A stretch of 64,000 nucleotides of DNA from Epiperipatus broadwayi. Its lineage: Eukaryota; Onychophora; Udeonychophora; Euonychophora; Peripatidae. The notes below the pieces were generated by a model. The model was not told the DNA's origin, did not search any database, and saw nothing but the letters and a program-made list of their open reading frames with translations. The stretch spans positions 3,404,536 through 3,468,535 of the forward strand of contig JAQFVV010000049.1 in NCBI GenBank assembly GCA_028023455.1, in the 5' to 3' direction. Positions 24,534-34,765 of the stretch are shown in pieces. A program made the translations under genes and the position numbers. Position 1 is the stretch's first letter. Every line of letters starts with the position of its first letter.

Positions 24534-27147
24534 TGTAATGGTAAGAAAAGTAGAGCTGCTTTAAACTAACCTAGAGATGCAGACAGAGGGGGTTTGAATC
24601 TCACCTACTTCTCTAGATTGCTACTAAGCGACTTACTCCCCAAACCTCACTAGAATTTAATCTTAATGTATGCCTGGTGGTCAGGGAGAGAAGAGACCAC
24701 GAAAAGGAATTTTTACATATATAATGATCAGATGTACATACGTATGTCACAAAAAAAAACAATACTAAGTGGTTTTATTTATAGTGAATGAAAGATAACA
24801 GAAATTTTTATTATGACATTAAAATAATTCACACAATAGTGTCACAGGCTATTTTCACTGCAACCGGATAGACATATATGAAAGATCCATTTATCGTAAT
24901 GATAAGAACAGACAAAATTTTACGTTATAATTTCTTCTTTAAAATATTCCAGACAATGGAAGTGTTACATAAAAGAAATCATGAGAGAGAGATGATTCAT
25001 TAACTCTATGGATGGGGACATGGAATTAAATAAGTGGTCAAACTCAACTAAACACTTTGGACTGGTTTGAATCATAGCCCTGCTGATGATTAAAGAAAAT
25101 GAGAAAGTAACCCCCAGCAGGAATTTCCAGCTATAATTGCAACATTTCGATGAAATTTTGAGAAAGATTTCTTAATAAATATAAATATACAAGACCATGC
25201 ACAAAGGCGATAGCATATAGTGGGCTGTGAGGCTTGAGACATAACAGTTACCAAGAGGTTAACACAAGACCGGATAGCTCTCCATCTCTAAGCTAGGTTA
25301 GAGAGAAAAATGGAACCCGTTCGCTAAACGCGTGACCCGGATTCAGGATCGGAGTTTTATTGCTTATGTCCAGTTACATACATTGAAGGGACTGAGATCG
25401 ATGTGAGATCCAGAACATTTTATTTATTTTAAGTAGATCCAAATGTAGGTATGTTAACCTAAGCGAACTTGGCAAAAAGAAGCACTGTAATTTATGTTGA
25501 GCGGCCCAGTAGATCACCCCAGGCACGATACTATATAAATATGGTCAACAACCTTTAAATTTAAGAAGAAACCCTCTGCAATATATATATATATATATTA
25601 AGGAAAGCTCAACTACCATGGAAAAAATCCACAGAAGAATAGTAACTTCACCTTTATAAAATTTGAATTACTAATGAAAACACATGGGTGGATATTTTAT
25701 TGATTTAGTTCAAGTTTAACCAACCCTCCACAGAGCCAATGCAATTTAATAATTTTTAATACATATACATATTGTCAAAATGTACTCTCTCTTATTACTA
25801 AAATATAAATGCGAACGTTTTATTTCACACTCCTTAAAATATAACTTTAAATTTGTAACCCTTCATTGACTAAAATATAAAGGCATTTGATAAAGATCTT
25901 TCTTTTATATATATCAAAAAAATCAAATTAAAATATTGAAAAGTTTTCTAATAGAATATTTAGCAATTAAATCTTGATTTTAAAAATAGGGTTTTGTACT
26001 TTCTATGATTTGCTTCCTTTTCTTTCCAAAACATCTATATAAAATAAATAACTTAATTACTGGAGTATAATGGCGGAAAGTTAAACGAAGTAATTTTCAA
26101 TTAAATTTATAAAAGCTATCACCGCCATTATATATATAATAAACCCCACCCATTACGATATAAAAAAAAAAAAAAGAAAGCAATTGATGAAATACCATTT
26201 TACAAGATATGAATACGTAGATTTAAAAAAAAAACATATATATATATATAAAAAACATAACTCTAGAGTGTATTTGTAAATTACAAAGATATTTTTATGT
26301 GAATTTATGGTAATGTATCCAGTAACTCAATGGGGTGGGTCAAGATGAGTTCATTAGAGGTTTACCGCAAGTCTTCTTGGTTCTTCAAATTTGTTTTTCC
26401 ATGTTTTTGAGGTCAGATTTTTATGGATACAGGGCAGACACTTTAGTTCTCTGGATGGCTTACATGATTAGAACTCCGGCCTCAGGAATGGCTCAGGAGA
26501 GTGAAGGCAAAGAGGTTACCCCCGCATTTTTGCAGAGCAACACATTTCTGGATTTTTATTTATATGTCAAAAAAATAAAGTGCAGCTTGAAGTAAGTACA
26601 GCAAGCAAGAGTTCACTATATTGTCTAAGTTTTCAGCAAAATTTCTTCCAACAAAATTCTTAAGATTTTCTCTCTGACCTTCAGCACTGGTTACCCGCAA
26701 GCATAAGACCAAGAACAAAAGAAAAGTTCTTTATTTATACCCTTTTTTCCATTATGTTTTTAATCTGCTAATTAGTAGCGAATCATGCCTGTTGTTTCAA
26801 ATTTTTCCTGTTATCTATTTTTTTTTATCTAATTCAGAAAATGTTTTATTAATTAATTCCCTTTCTTAATGGATTCTATTTAAGAAAATGTTTATCTTAT
26901 TGAATTCTACCAAATATATTTTAAAAATAGTTGCAAATATAATTTTAACTTTCTATATTTTATTTTATTAAATATTTTCTTTTTAACACAATTCCTTTTT
27001 TAATTTAGGCAACTATTTGAGAAAACGATAAATTTAGTTTGAAAAAGAAACATGCATTCACTGTGGTTGGACTTAGGGTCTTAGTTAGTCCACAGTGAAT
27101 GGTGAAGCCAGCATATATATTTATATATATATGTATGCACAGCTTCA
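24534..27147 (-). repeat. Right LTR (5' LTR in element orientation)
   Basis: Same structure as the left LTR, including the 'cattcactgtgg' hairpin (27055-27101) and the 'aatggcgg'/'ccgccatt' pair. Differences are mostly transitions and short length changes in A, T and TA runs (for example a longer TA run at 25581-25600). It is followed directly by a TA array at 27148 onward. Confidence 0.92.
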
Positions 27148-27302
27148 ATATATATATATATAATTAATAAAACAAAACACAAATTGTGTAACTTGCTTTT
27201 AAGTTTGTATTAAAATGTTCACTAGACAGATCTTACCACTAGCTCCAATCAAGCTTTACTTTGTAAGTGCTGTAAGAAAAAGAATTTCAAAATATCTATT
27301 GG

Positions 27303-27366
27303 AATGTTCTTATCCCCAGACCAATTGGTTTTGAGCTTATGGCTTACCTCATTGAGGAGTTAACAC
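27303..27366 (-). ncRNA. Degenerate hammerhead-like motif (copy E)
   Basis: Minus strand: stem I GUGUU/AACAU (outer) and UCCUCA/UGGGGA (inner), stem II AGC/GCU, stem III ACC-AAUU-GGU followed by the cleavage-position C. The helices pair well, but the catalytic core is altered (AUGAGGU for CUGANGA, and A for G12), so it is probably inactive. The layout matches the better copy at 46486-46540. Confidence 0.45.
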
Positions 27367-27697
27367 TCCAGACACTAGATGTACAATACCAACTCAAAAG
27401 TTAGCACTTATCTAATATGTTACTAACAATTTAAAAACCTGAATTTTTCAGACACATAAATATCTTCAAATGGTCTGAACTCAGTTCAGTTTCACCAGTA
27501 TATTAATAGCCTCAGCAATATAACACCACAAAAGCCTTCAAAGATACACTTATAATAATAAATAAAACAAGACACAAATTGTGTAACTTGCTTTTAAATT
27601 TGTATTAAAATGTTCACTAGAGGGAGTTTACCACTAGCTTCAATCAAGCTTTAATTTATAAGTGCCAAAAGAGAAAGAATTCAAAATCTCTATCAGA

Positions 27698-27758
27698 ATG
27701 TCATTATCCCCAGACCAATTGGTTTCGAGCTTATGGGCTAACCTCAATGAGTTGATAG
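27698..27758 (-). ncRNA. Degenerate hammerhead-like motif (copy F)
   Basis: Same family as the motif at 27303-27366. The GAAACC-AAUU-GGUC segment (GAA core, stem III and cleavage C) is intact here, while the CUGANGA side reads UUGAGGU. The inverted relative at 27784-27835 keeps ACUGAG but lacks stem II through a short deletion. Confidence 0.4.
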
Positions 27759-28125
27759 TTTAGATCTAATGTCTGGAGTTTTAGCTCCCCACTGAGCTCA
27801 AAACCAATTGGTCTGGAGATAAGGACATTCCAATAGAGATTTTGAATTCATTCTCTGTCGGCACTTATAAATTAAAGCTTGATTGTAGCTAGTGGTAAGC
27901 TCCATCTAGTGAATATATATATATTCATGATTTAAAATAAAAGATAAAAATAAATATTTGAGGAAATGAGAAAAAATCTTGAACAAAAAAATAATAATAA
28001 GCATAAAATTAACAAAGATGAATTGCATTATCATGTAAATGGTATATATAAAATATTAACTTATAAATTCTATTTATATAAACTTACAATAGTTCTATGA
28101 ATATGACCAATCTGGTCGAAAGTTA

Positions 28126-29847
28126 TGCTTAGAAATAATATTTTATTAAATTTATAATCTTTCCAGAATAGTGTACTGTTACTGTTATTTTTTATATTTA
28201 AATTAAGGAAAGAAGTATTTTATTGAGTTATAATAATAATGTAGCTTACACCACTGCACATGCGTTTTACAGATGGAACACTATTTATAAAAGTATCATG
28301 CTATATAAATAAAAAATATTTATTGAGTTATATTTTATAAAGATAACATTCTGGTTATTTATTAAGCACACCGTACATATAAAATTAAAAAGACAAAAGC
28401 TTTTAATCTTTTTCACATGTGCGTTAAATGTTTGCATAATAACCCAAAAATGTAGTTTTTTATTACAAAGGGAACTCTCAAACATCATGCACATGATATG
28501 AACTTTATAAAGATAGGAGTGGCCATCTTATTTTTAAACTAAATTCGTATTTACATAGACCAATCTGAAGCATCTTGATTTGATTACTCTCTTCACATTT
28601 AATCTACTATTTCTTTTCACAAATTAACTTACATAAAATCTTGCAATTTATAACAAGTTAATATTTAAGATCTTTTTAATAGAAAATTTTATAAAGCTGA
28701 ATTATTTAATTTTATAAAGTATGAAGTGTTCTGAATTTTAAAGAATAATAATATTGTTTCAGGGTTAGGTAAGATTGGTTGAGTATTTATATAAGAAAGA
28801 TGAAAATTTGAAAATAGAATTACAAAATAAAAATTGAATAACTTAAAAAAAAAAGACATGATATATAGTAAGGATGATAACATTTTTTAAATTTTTGTAA
28901 TGATTTTTTTAAGAAAATATATTTACTTAAAAAATGGGATGAATAAAATTAAGAAAGAAGTATAAATAGATAATCAATAAAAAGAAGAAATATATTAAAA
29001 AATGATTGTATATGTAAAAAATATAATAAAATTGAGCAGTTTCATTGAAAACTAATGAAAAAGTAGAGAAGTGCAGATAATAAAATGTGGAATATATAAA
29101 AATAAAATAAATATATGAATTATAAGTGAATGAATGTTTTCAGAGAAAGTGTGAAAATTGTGGACAGCATATTAATAAAAATAAAATAGGATAGTATTAT
29201 TTGGAATTTATGATGAAAAGATAAATGGATAAAGAAGCAAAAATCATATTAAACAATCAATCAAGAATCAAGAGAGTATGATGATTAATACTAGTGAGTT
29301 GTTAAAGTGTAAATGACTGGAAAAAGGAGAAGTGAGTTATAAATTATATAATATCAATGATTTACGATTAATGACTTTCCTTTAAGTAGAAAAAAATTAT
29401 TTAATTGCAAGAACCCATTGGCCATTTTTTTCAGAAGCTGGATTGAATTACACAATATTTTAAGATTTGGACTCAACCTGATATTCAGGTGAAATATCCT
29501 AAAACAAGGTCAGTAATTATATATTTAATAATATTAATTATATAGAAAACAGTATATTTGATATTAATAAAAATGTTTTGACTTCACACATTTTTCATTA
29601 TTAAAGTCTAGTGAAGCATTTTGCTTTGAAGAATAAAGTATATTGAGCAGAGACTTGATGATTATGAAAAATGAAAAAAAGACTGGAGATTATTGAGATT
29701 ATTTGATGAGGATAAAAAGACAAGTTAGAATAGCAGTGTTAGCAATGTTGAATGAAGTACTAAAGAAAGTGAAACCAAAAGTTATTTAATAAAAAAATTA
29801 AGTAAAAAGATAAGAGATAAATAAAATTTGAAAAATGTGTTGAAAAA
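28126..29847. other. AT-rich non-coding DNA, nothing recognised
   Basis: Only chance short frames (for example on the minus strand at 28494-28285 and 28883-28689). No motif. Confidence 0.4.
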
Positions 29848-29950
29848 GTCTGCTTTACAAGCAGTTGCTTGCAGACAGTTGCTGCGGGTTCGCTTTCCCG
29901 GCCGATGCTTTGACATATGAAAAAAAAAAAGTAAAAAAAGAAAAAAGTTG
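29848..29950 (+). repeat. tRNA-like, A-tailed SINE-type fragment
   Basis: Contains GGGTTCGCTTTCCC (29885-29898), close to a tRNA T-arm/box B, in a GC-rich patch unlike its surroundings. It is followed by 'catatg' and an A-rich tail (about 29918-29950), as expected of a retroposed tRNA-derived sequence. No full cloverleaf could be folded. Confidence 0.45.
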
Positions 29951-30000
29951 TTAACTTATTTTTAAATGAAGATATTATTTATGTTCAATGTGATTTGTAA

Positions 30001-30090
30001 TAGTGATAGAATAATGGATTCAAAAGTTAGAGAGTTTTGGATTAGAACTCGATCTGTCACTCCACGTGATTGAGTGTCACAGTCTTTAAA
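30001..30090 (+). repeat. Possible tRNA-derived repeat remnant
   Basis: 'tagaataatggattc' resembles a box A region and 'ggattagaactcgatc' a decayed box B. A small inverted repeat follows ('ctgtcact'...'agtgtcacag'). A similar 'gatagaatgatggact' start occurs at 54673, so this may be a dispersed family. Confidence 0.3.
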
Positions 30091-30179
30091 ACAACTAACC
30101 ATTTGATTATTTTTTGTTTTGCTGTTTCTAAGAGTTTGAATAAAAGCAGCTTACATAATACTTAGACTTGATGTGTGAA

Positions 30180-31250
30180 CTTTATTTTTTGGGCGATAAT
30201 TGCTTCTGATAATAACAGCATTAAGAATAAATATTTAAATCGAAAACTAAGATTAATTAACATTTAAAAAAAAAAAAAAGTTAACTTATGAAGATAAATT
30301 TTGATTTTAGTATATATTTCAAATGATTTATTTATTAAAAAATGAGTTACCATCTAATCAATTTTGTTATATTTTAAAAATTGTCTTGGGCATTAAACTA
30401 TTTTTAAAAATTTCATTGGAATTAAACTCTATTCTCTGATTTATTTAAGAGTTTGTTAAAAGACAGAATGGGCCAGGTGAAATTGCACAGCTATTATTGT
30501 AACCTTTGTACAAGCTTTAGTGGATAGATTATTTACTGCTAAAATCACAATTGGTAATTCATAAGACTTAACAGATTGGTTACCTTATGGCAGAGAAAGA
30601 AGTTTGTTCACTGTTATATAATATGTTACATTGCTGTTTCAACTTGTGTAGTGGATATAAAATAAGGGGAGCCAAAACTTTAGATATGTAAATGAAACCA
30701 TTCTTATTCAAAAATCAATGATAGCTGAAGGCATCTTTTGAAAAAGTTAAAAGAGGCGAATACATAAAAGTTGTTGACAGATGTTATTCTATGGACCAAT
30801 TAGCATTATCAAAGTAACATGAAGTCAAATGATTTGTGACAGATTAACACAAAAAAAAAGTGGCTACATAAATCCTACAAAACATCATGAGATAAGAGAA
30901 CACGTGTAAATAATTATTCAAATATATTTTCTTGTATCTATAACAGAGCAAAAAGTGGACCACAGAAAAAAAATAAGGAATACATTAATGTTTCAAACTA
31001 TGTAATTGAAATATACTTTTGATTATATCACAAGCATCAGAAAAAATATCTTGTGCTGTTTAAACCAGGATTTGATGAGTGAAGTTGGAGATTAAGGTTA
31101 CTGAATAAAAAAACTCACTTTGATCAATTGAAAATAACTCCATTATATGAATTCTGCAACTTGGATGCTTCTAAAGTATATAATCTTCCAAAAAACTAAT
31201 TGAACAATCATTTTAGTAGAAAAAATACTACTACTTTACATCTATAACCT
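30180..31250. other. Unclassified DNA, slightly less AT-rich
   Basis: Open stretches in several frames (for example around 30950-31190) look weakly protein-like, but no motif could be recognised. Probably an old unidentified repeat. Confidence 0.3.
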
Positions 31251-31259
31251 GTTTGAAAG

Positions 31260-32060
31260 CTCAAAGAGTCAATTGATTCTAAGTAATATTGCTTATTAAA
31301 TCCAGTGTCATGCTATCCATGCTCCCATACTAATTCCAGGTTTATGACATTCATCAGTAAAAAAGTTTTAAATTTATATCCAGAGAATGTTGAGTTTTGA
31401 ATATGATGCTCCTTTCATCCAGTAGCTGCATTTTACTCTTTTTTGTATTATAAAGCTATTTCCACAAAATTCAAAAAAGTATTCTAATGGTTTGAATTCA
31501 AGCCAACTTGCTTGCATAGTTATATAGATATGACTTCAGTCCAATATCATTTGATATTTTATAATTTTCTTAGAATTGATATAAAATTTCATGACTCAAT
31601 TTTTTTAGGACTAAAGTCTATTTATGCTATTCTATTTCTGAGAACTATTTTAATCTTGAATAATCAATAAATGATAGATGATAATGATCATTAACTCCCT
31701 ATTTAGTATTGTTTTATCCAGTTAGTCAAAAAACTAGGGACACTAAAGTATATGGATTCTGAACTGATGTTATATCTACAAAATTCTATAAGAAAATTTT
31801 AAATTGGTTTGGATTTAAAACATTCAAACTATTTCTGAATTTTAACTAATTTTTTAATAGTATATAAAAAGTAAAAGGTGATTTCTGAAAGAAAGGAGCC
31901 TTAGAACTAAAAAAATCTAAGTGTATCAGATTCAGATCCAAAAATTCTTAAATTGATAAATCTAGTTGATTAACATTGAATAGGGATTTAATAAGCATTA
32001 TCATCTAGAATCTATTGATTACTCAAACTTATAATAAATGGCAGAAGTGGAGTAATGCAA
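31260..32060. repeat. Old nested direct and inverted repeats
   Basis: The block near 31265-31310 ('gattctaagtaatattgctt', then 'attaaatcc') recurs in the same direction near 31665-31710 and inverted near 31975-32030. Blocks around 31610-31710 and 31975-32085 are reverse complements with many mismatches. No protein family identified. Confidence 0.55.
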
Positions 32061-32842
32061 ATAGAGTTTGCTCCTAAAAAGCATTGTATAATTTGGGATG
32101 AAGTGATGTCTTTTTTTATTTTATTTATTTTATAGTGAAAAAATGATCACATGGATACTTAATTAGATTCGTTTGGAATTTTTATTTGAGTCATAAATAA
32201 CCAAGCTGATTCATTTATTTTTATCATATTTTGACACAATACAGTAGAAAAGTATATTCAATTGAGAAAAGTTGATGGTCAAAAAAATAGGAAATTAAAA
32301 ATGAGATTAAATTTATTCCATCATCTCAATAACAATTGTGCCATTGGAAAAGTATGATTTGTAGAATTTTCAGGACTTGAACTTTATTTGGTGACTCATA
32401 TTAAAATATTTTATATCCAAAAAGAATAATAAAAAGCCAAAACAAAAAATTCTTAAAAAGTATGGACAAGAGAAAGTCTAAGCCATGTTTTTTTCTTTTA
32501 TTGTATCACCTATGTTAATGTTGAATATCAATCTGGATATGATCTGATAATTATGCATATGCATTTTATTTATGTGAAGAATATTACTCCAGAATTTCAT
32601 TAATCTTGAAGCATTTATGTTTAGTAGGATAAAATTTTTGAAAGTTTAATCATCCATTAAATCCCATGTATAGTCTTTTTCTAGATCTTATCTTTTGAGA
32701 TCCAATGTAATTCTTTGTAATAAATTATTATCATCTACTCTAATAATACATCCAGTCTAAATTGATTTCAATTCTAGAATTCTTCTACTGAAGTCAATGA
32801 TATCTAATTTATTACCAATGTATTTTTTTATATCTTTTTATT
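32061..32842. other. AT-rich DNA, nothing recognised
   Basis: No convincing frame or RNA. Confidence 0.4.
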
Positions 32843-32906
32843 TCACACACACACCCACACACCCACACCCACACACACACACCCATCCACACACACACAT
32901 ATATAT
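32843..32906. repeat. (CA)n/(CACACC)n microsatellite
   Basis: A run of CA and CCACAC units ending in a short TA run, directly abutting the Penelope-type fragment that follows. Confidence 0.95.
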
Positions 32907-32910
32907 AGGT

Positions 32911-33210
32911 GAATCTAGATGTATGCTGGAAAAAAGAACTAAAGAACACTTGCTATTTATTAAAACGTGTTCAGAAATCGAAACAAAATTGCATAGTAGA
33001 TAATAATATTTCAGCATCTGCTTTTACGACCATAATAAATCATGTATTTATGGTTTTGACTTCAATTTTAACAGTGTAAAAACATTGCAAATTGAAAAAA
33101 ATAACAATAAAATAAAAATAAAAGAATCTATGCTAATATACAAATATAAACATGACTTAATTAACAGGCAAGCAGCAAACATTAAGATCACAGAATTGTG
33201 GGAAAGTTAG
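32911..33210 (+). pseudogene. GIY-YIG endonuclease fragment of a Penelope-like element
   Basis: Starts in IYIGESRCMLEKRTKEH, matching the second half of the GIY-YIG motif and the '..L..R..EH' helix of Penelope-like element nucleases. A stop (33001), then SASAFTTIINH (compare 'S.+..H+...H'), and, after a frameshift at about 33049, 54 codons with KIKIKESMLIYKYKHDLINRQ (the 'R+..E+..I......+N' segment) ending at the TAG at 33208. The nuclease cuts target DNA in such elements. Truncated at its 5' side by the microsatellite, and disrupted. No reverse transcriptase sits upstream. It belongs to a GIY-YIG-bearing lineage, whereas the copies at 10-13 kb show no nuclease. Confidence 0.72.
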
Positions 33211-33701
33211 CATTTCAAAATTAGTTGACACAGATTATTGGAATAATCGACAGCGCTCAAGTGTATAAAATATTTTTTAATTATTAAATTACTGTATTTA
33301 CAAATATTCAGTTATATAACTACGTATTGTAGCATTTATTTATATACACTACAAATATATTGGCATTTGGTAAAAGCTAAAAAATAAAAGTAGATTTAGA
33401 TTTTTTTTGAGTATAATTTATTTTGTTTAAAAAAAAAAAAACATACAATGAAAGTTAAAATTGCCTTTTGTATTTTTTTTTTATGTAATTAGAAATAAAC
33501 GTAGAATTGGAGAGAACAAAAGAATTCAAAAAGTAAAAAGATAAGTTAAAAGAAAAATATTTTAGCTAATTAAAGATGGCCGAAAGATTTTCTAAAAAAA
33601 GAGAACTTTGTAACTGAAAAATGAGTAAAGACTGTATAAGATTATGAACCAAAAACACCATGATAATAGCATGTGCAGAAGTCTGAAAACTGGGCCTCTA
33701 G

Positions 33702-33976
33702 TATAAAAAGGCAAAGACCAGTTTGAAGAACATCTTGTTTTGTTTGTTTCTCTAGTTAGTCCTGGATAACAATAATATATCCAGGATCGTTCTACACTGA
33801 AATAATTTGGCATGTTGGAGTGAACTGGAGCTTCTGTGGACATCGTGCCTGAAGATGTACACTAGAAAAGCCTTTGTGACTGACTAGGAGAATGGACTGC
33901 AAGATCAAATAATAACCAAAGGCCAATATCATTCTACCCAAAAAACTATGCATAGTTATCTACTACTTTCCCAATA
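33702..33976 (+). promoter_or_regulatory. TATA box with downstream AATAAA (LTR-like control region?)
   Basis: 'gtataaaaaggc' at 33701 is a strong TATA match in a locally GC-richer stretch. An AATAAA lies about 270 bp downstream (33971-33976). Between them 'cctgaagatgtacactagaaaa' vaguely resembles a hammerhead core. Together this looks like the promoter and polyadenylation region of an LTR or Penelope-type repeat, but no boundaries were found. Confidence 0.3.
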
Positions 33977-33979
33977 AAT

Positions 33980-34725
33980 TTACTGGTAAGCTATGACTTT
34001 ATTATTCCCGATTGTGACTAAATTGTCAACAAATCTTTCATAAAAATATACATATAACAGGACCCCGATATAGACTTTCATTTAATTATTCAAGAGACTT
34101 TTGTGTACCCAAGAACTTTAATTAATTGTTTTAATTATTTTATTTTATTAATTGCTTCATGTTTGAATTAGTGTGTGTTCTCTCCAATTTACTTAATTAA
34201 TAATTCACATTTTAACTTAAACAGATTTTTAATCTGTTAGAATAAAAATATTTCTAATAGCAATTTTCATTTGTACATTATTCTATAATATTTATTAGTG
34301 TTTATTATTAAATTTATTATTAGTTTAGTAAGATTTAAAAATGTAATTTACCTTTGCCAATATGTTATAAGTTCCAGGAAAAGTAATATTTAAAAGATAA
34401 TTCTAGTTTACGGCAGAATTACCGATTCTTAAAAAAAACATTTTTCTTTTTAATTTGTGAGATGTTATGTGACAATTTCAGTGGATTCTTGTAGAACTCT
34501 GGCACCTTTCAAATAAATTAAAACTGATTTCATCAATAGCATAATTCACAACAATTCTAGGCCGAGTTGATCAGGAAATATAGTTATGTTTTTAGAAATA
34601 AAAATACAACTTTCTTCTTTTTGACATTACTTGATCAACTCGCGCGCAATTTTATAATGCGTATAAAACTCTAGTCAACTGGAAAATGTTATAGTATATT
34701 GCTTTAAAAATACAGACATCGAATC

Positions 34726-34728
<3 letters not shown>
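33980..34728. other. AT-rich DNA, nothing recognised
   Basis: No frame or RNA recognised. A short inverted pair ('gagttgatcaggaaata' near 34565 and 'ttgatcaactcgcgc' near 34630) is present. A TA array closes the interval at 34729-34760. Confidence 0.4.

Positions 34729-34760
<32 letters not shown>

Positions 34761-34765
<5 letters not shown>

Larger units (their letters stand above)
18981..27147 (-). mobile_element. Gag-protease-only LTR retrotransposon, long LTRs
   Basis: Two directly repeated LTRs (18981-21602 and 24534-27147, about 2.6 kb each) flank a 2.93-kb interior. LTR ends are TG...CA in either orientation. The coding frames, and a possible primer-binding site next to the right-hand LTR, run on the minus strand, so the right LTR is the 5' LTR. 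The interior encodes a Gag-like protein and a retropepsin, but no reverse transcriptase, RNase H or integrase sequence was found; there are only about 430 bp between the protease stop (22033) and the 3' LTR. It is therefore non-autonomous and would depend on a relative. The two LTRs differ by scattered substitutions and small indels, suggesting a fairly recent insertion. Flanks on both sides are (AT)n, so the target duplication cannot be measured but the element clearly sits inside a TA microsatellite. A Gypsy-type (Ty3) origin is inferred from the Gag and DTGS protease style. Confidence 0.9.
27163..27915. repeat. Cluster of two direct and one inverted repeat copies
   Basis: Copy 1 (about 27163-27370) and copy 2 (about 27557-27760) run in the same direction and share 'cacaaattgtgtaacttgct', 'gttcactaga' and 'ccccagaccaattggttt'. 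Copy 3 (about 27775-27915) is inverted. Together copies 2 and 3 form a foldback. Each contains a hammerhead-like core (see separate entries). No protein is encoded. It may be a decayed terminal-repeat array of a Penelope-like or other ribozyme-bearing element. Confidence 0.8.

Noticed and set aside
32797-33003. A 68-codon gene starting before the CA microsatellite
   Set aside because: The N-terminal half is translated microsatellite; only the part from about 32911 is real, as a GIY-YIG remnant.
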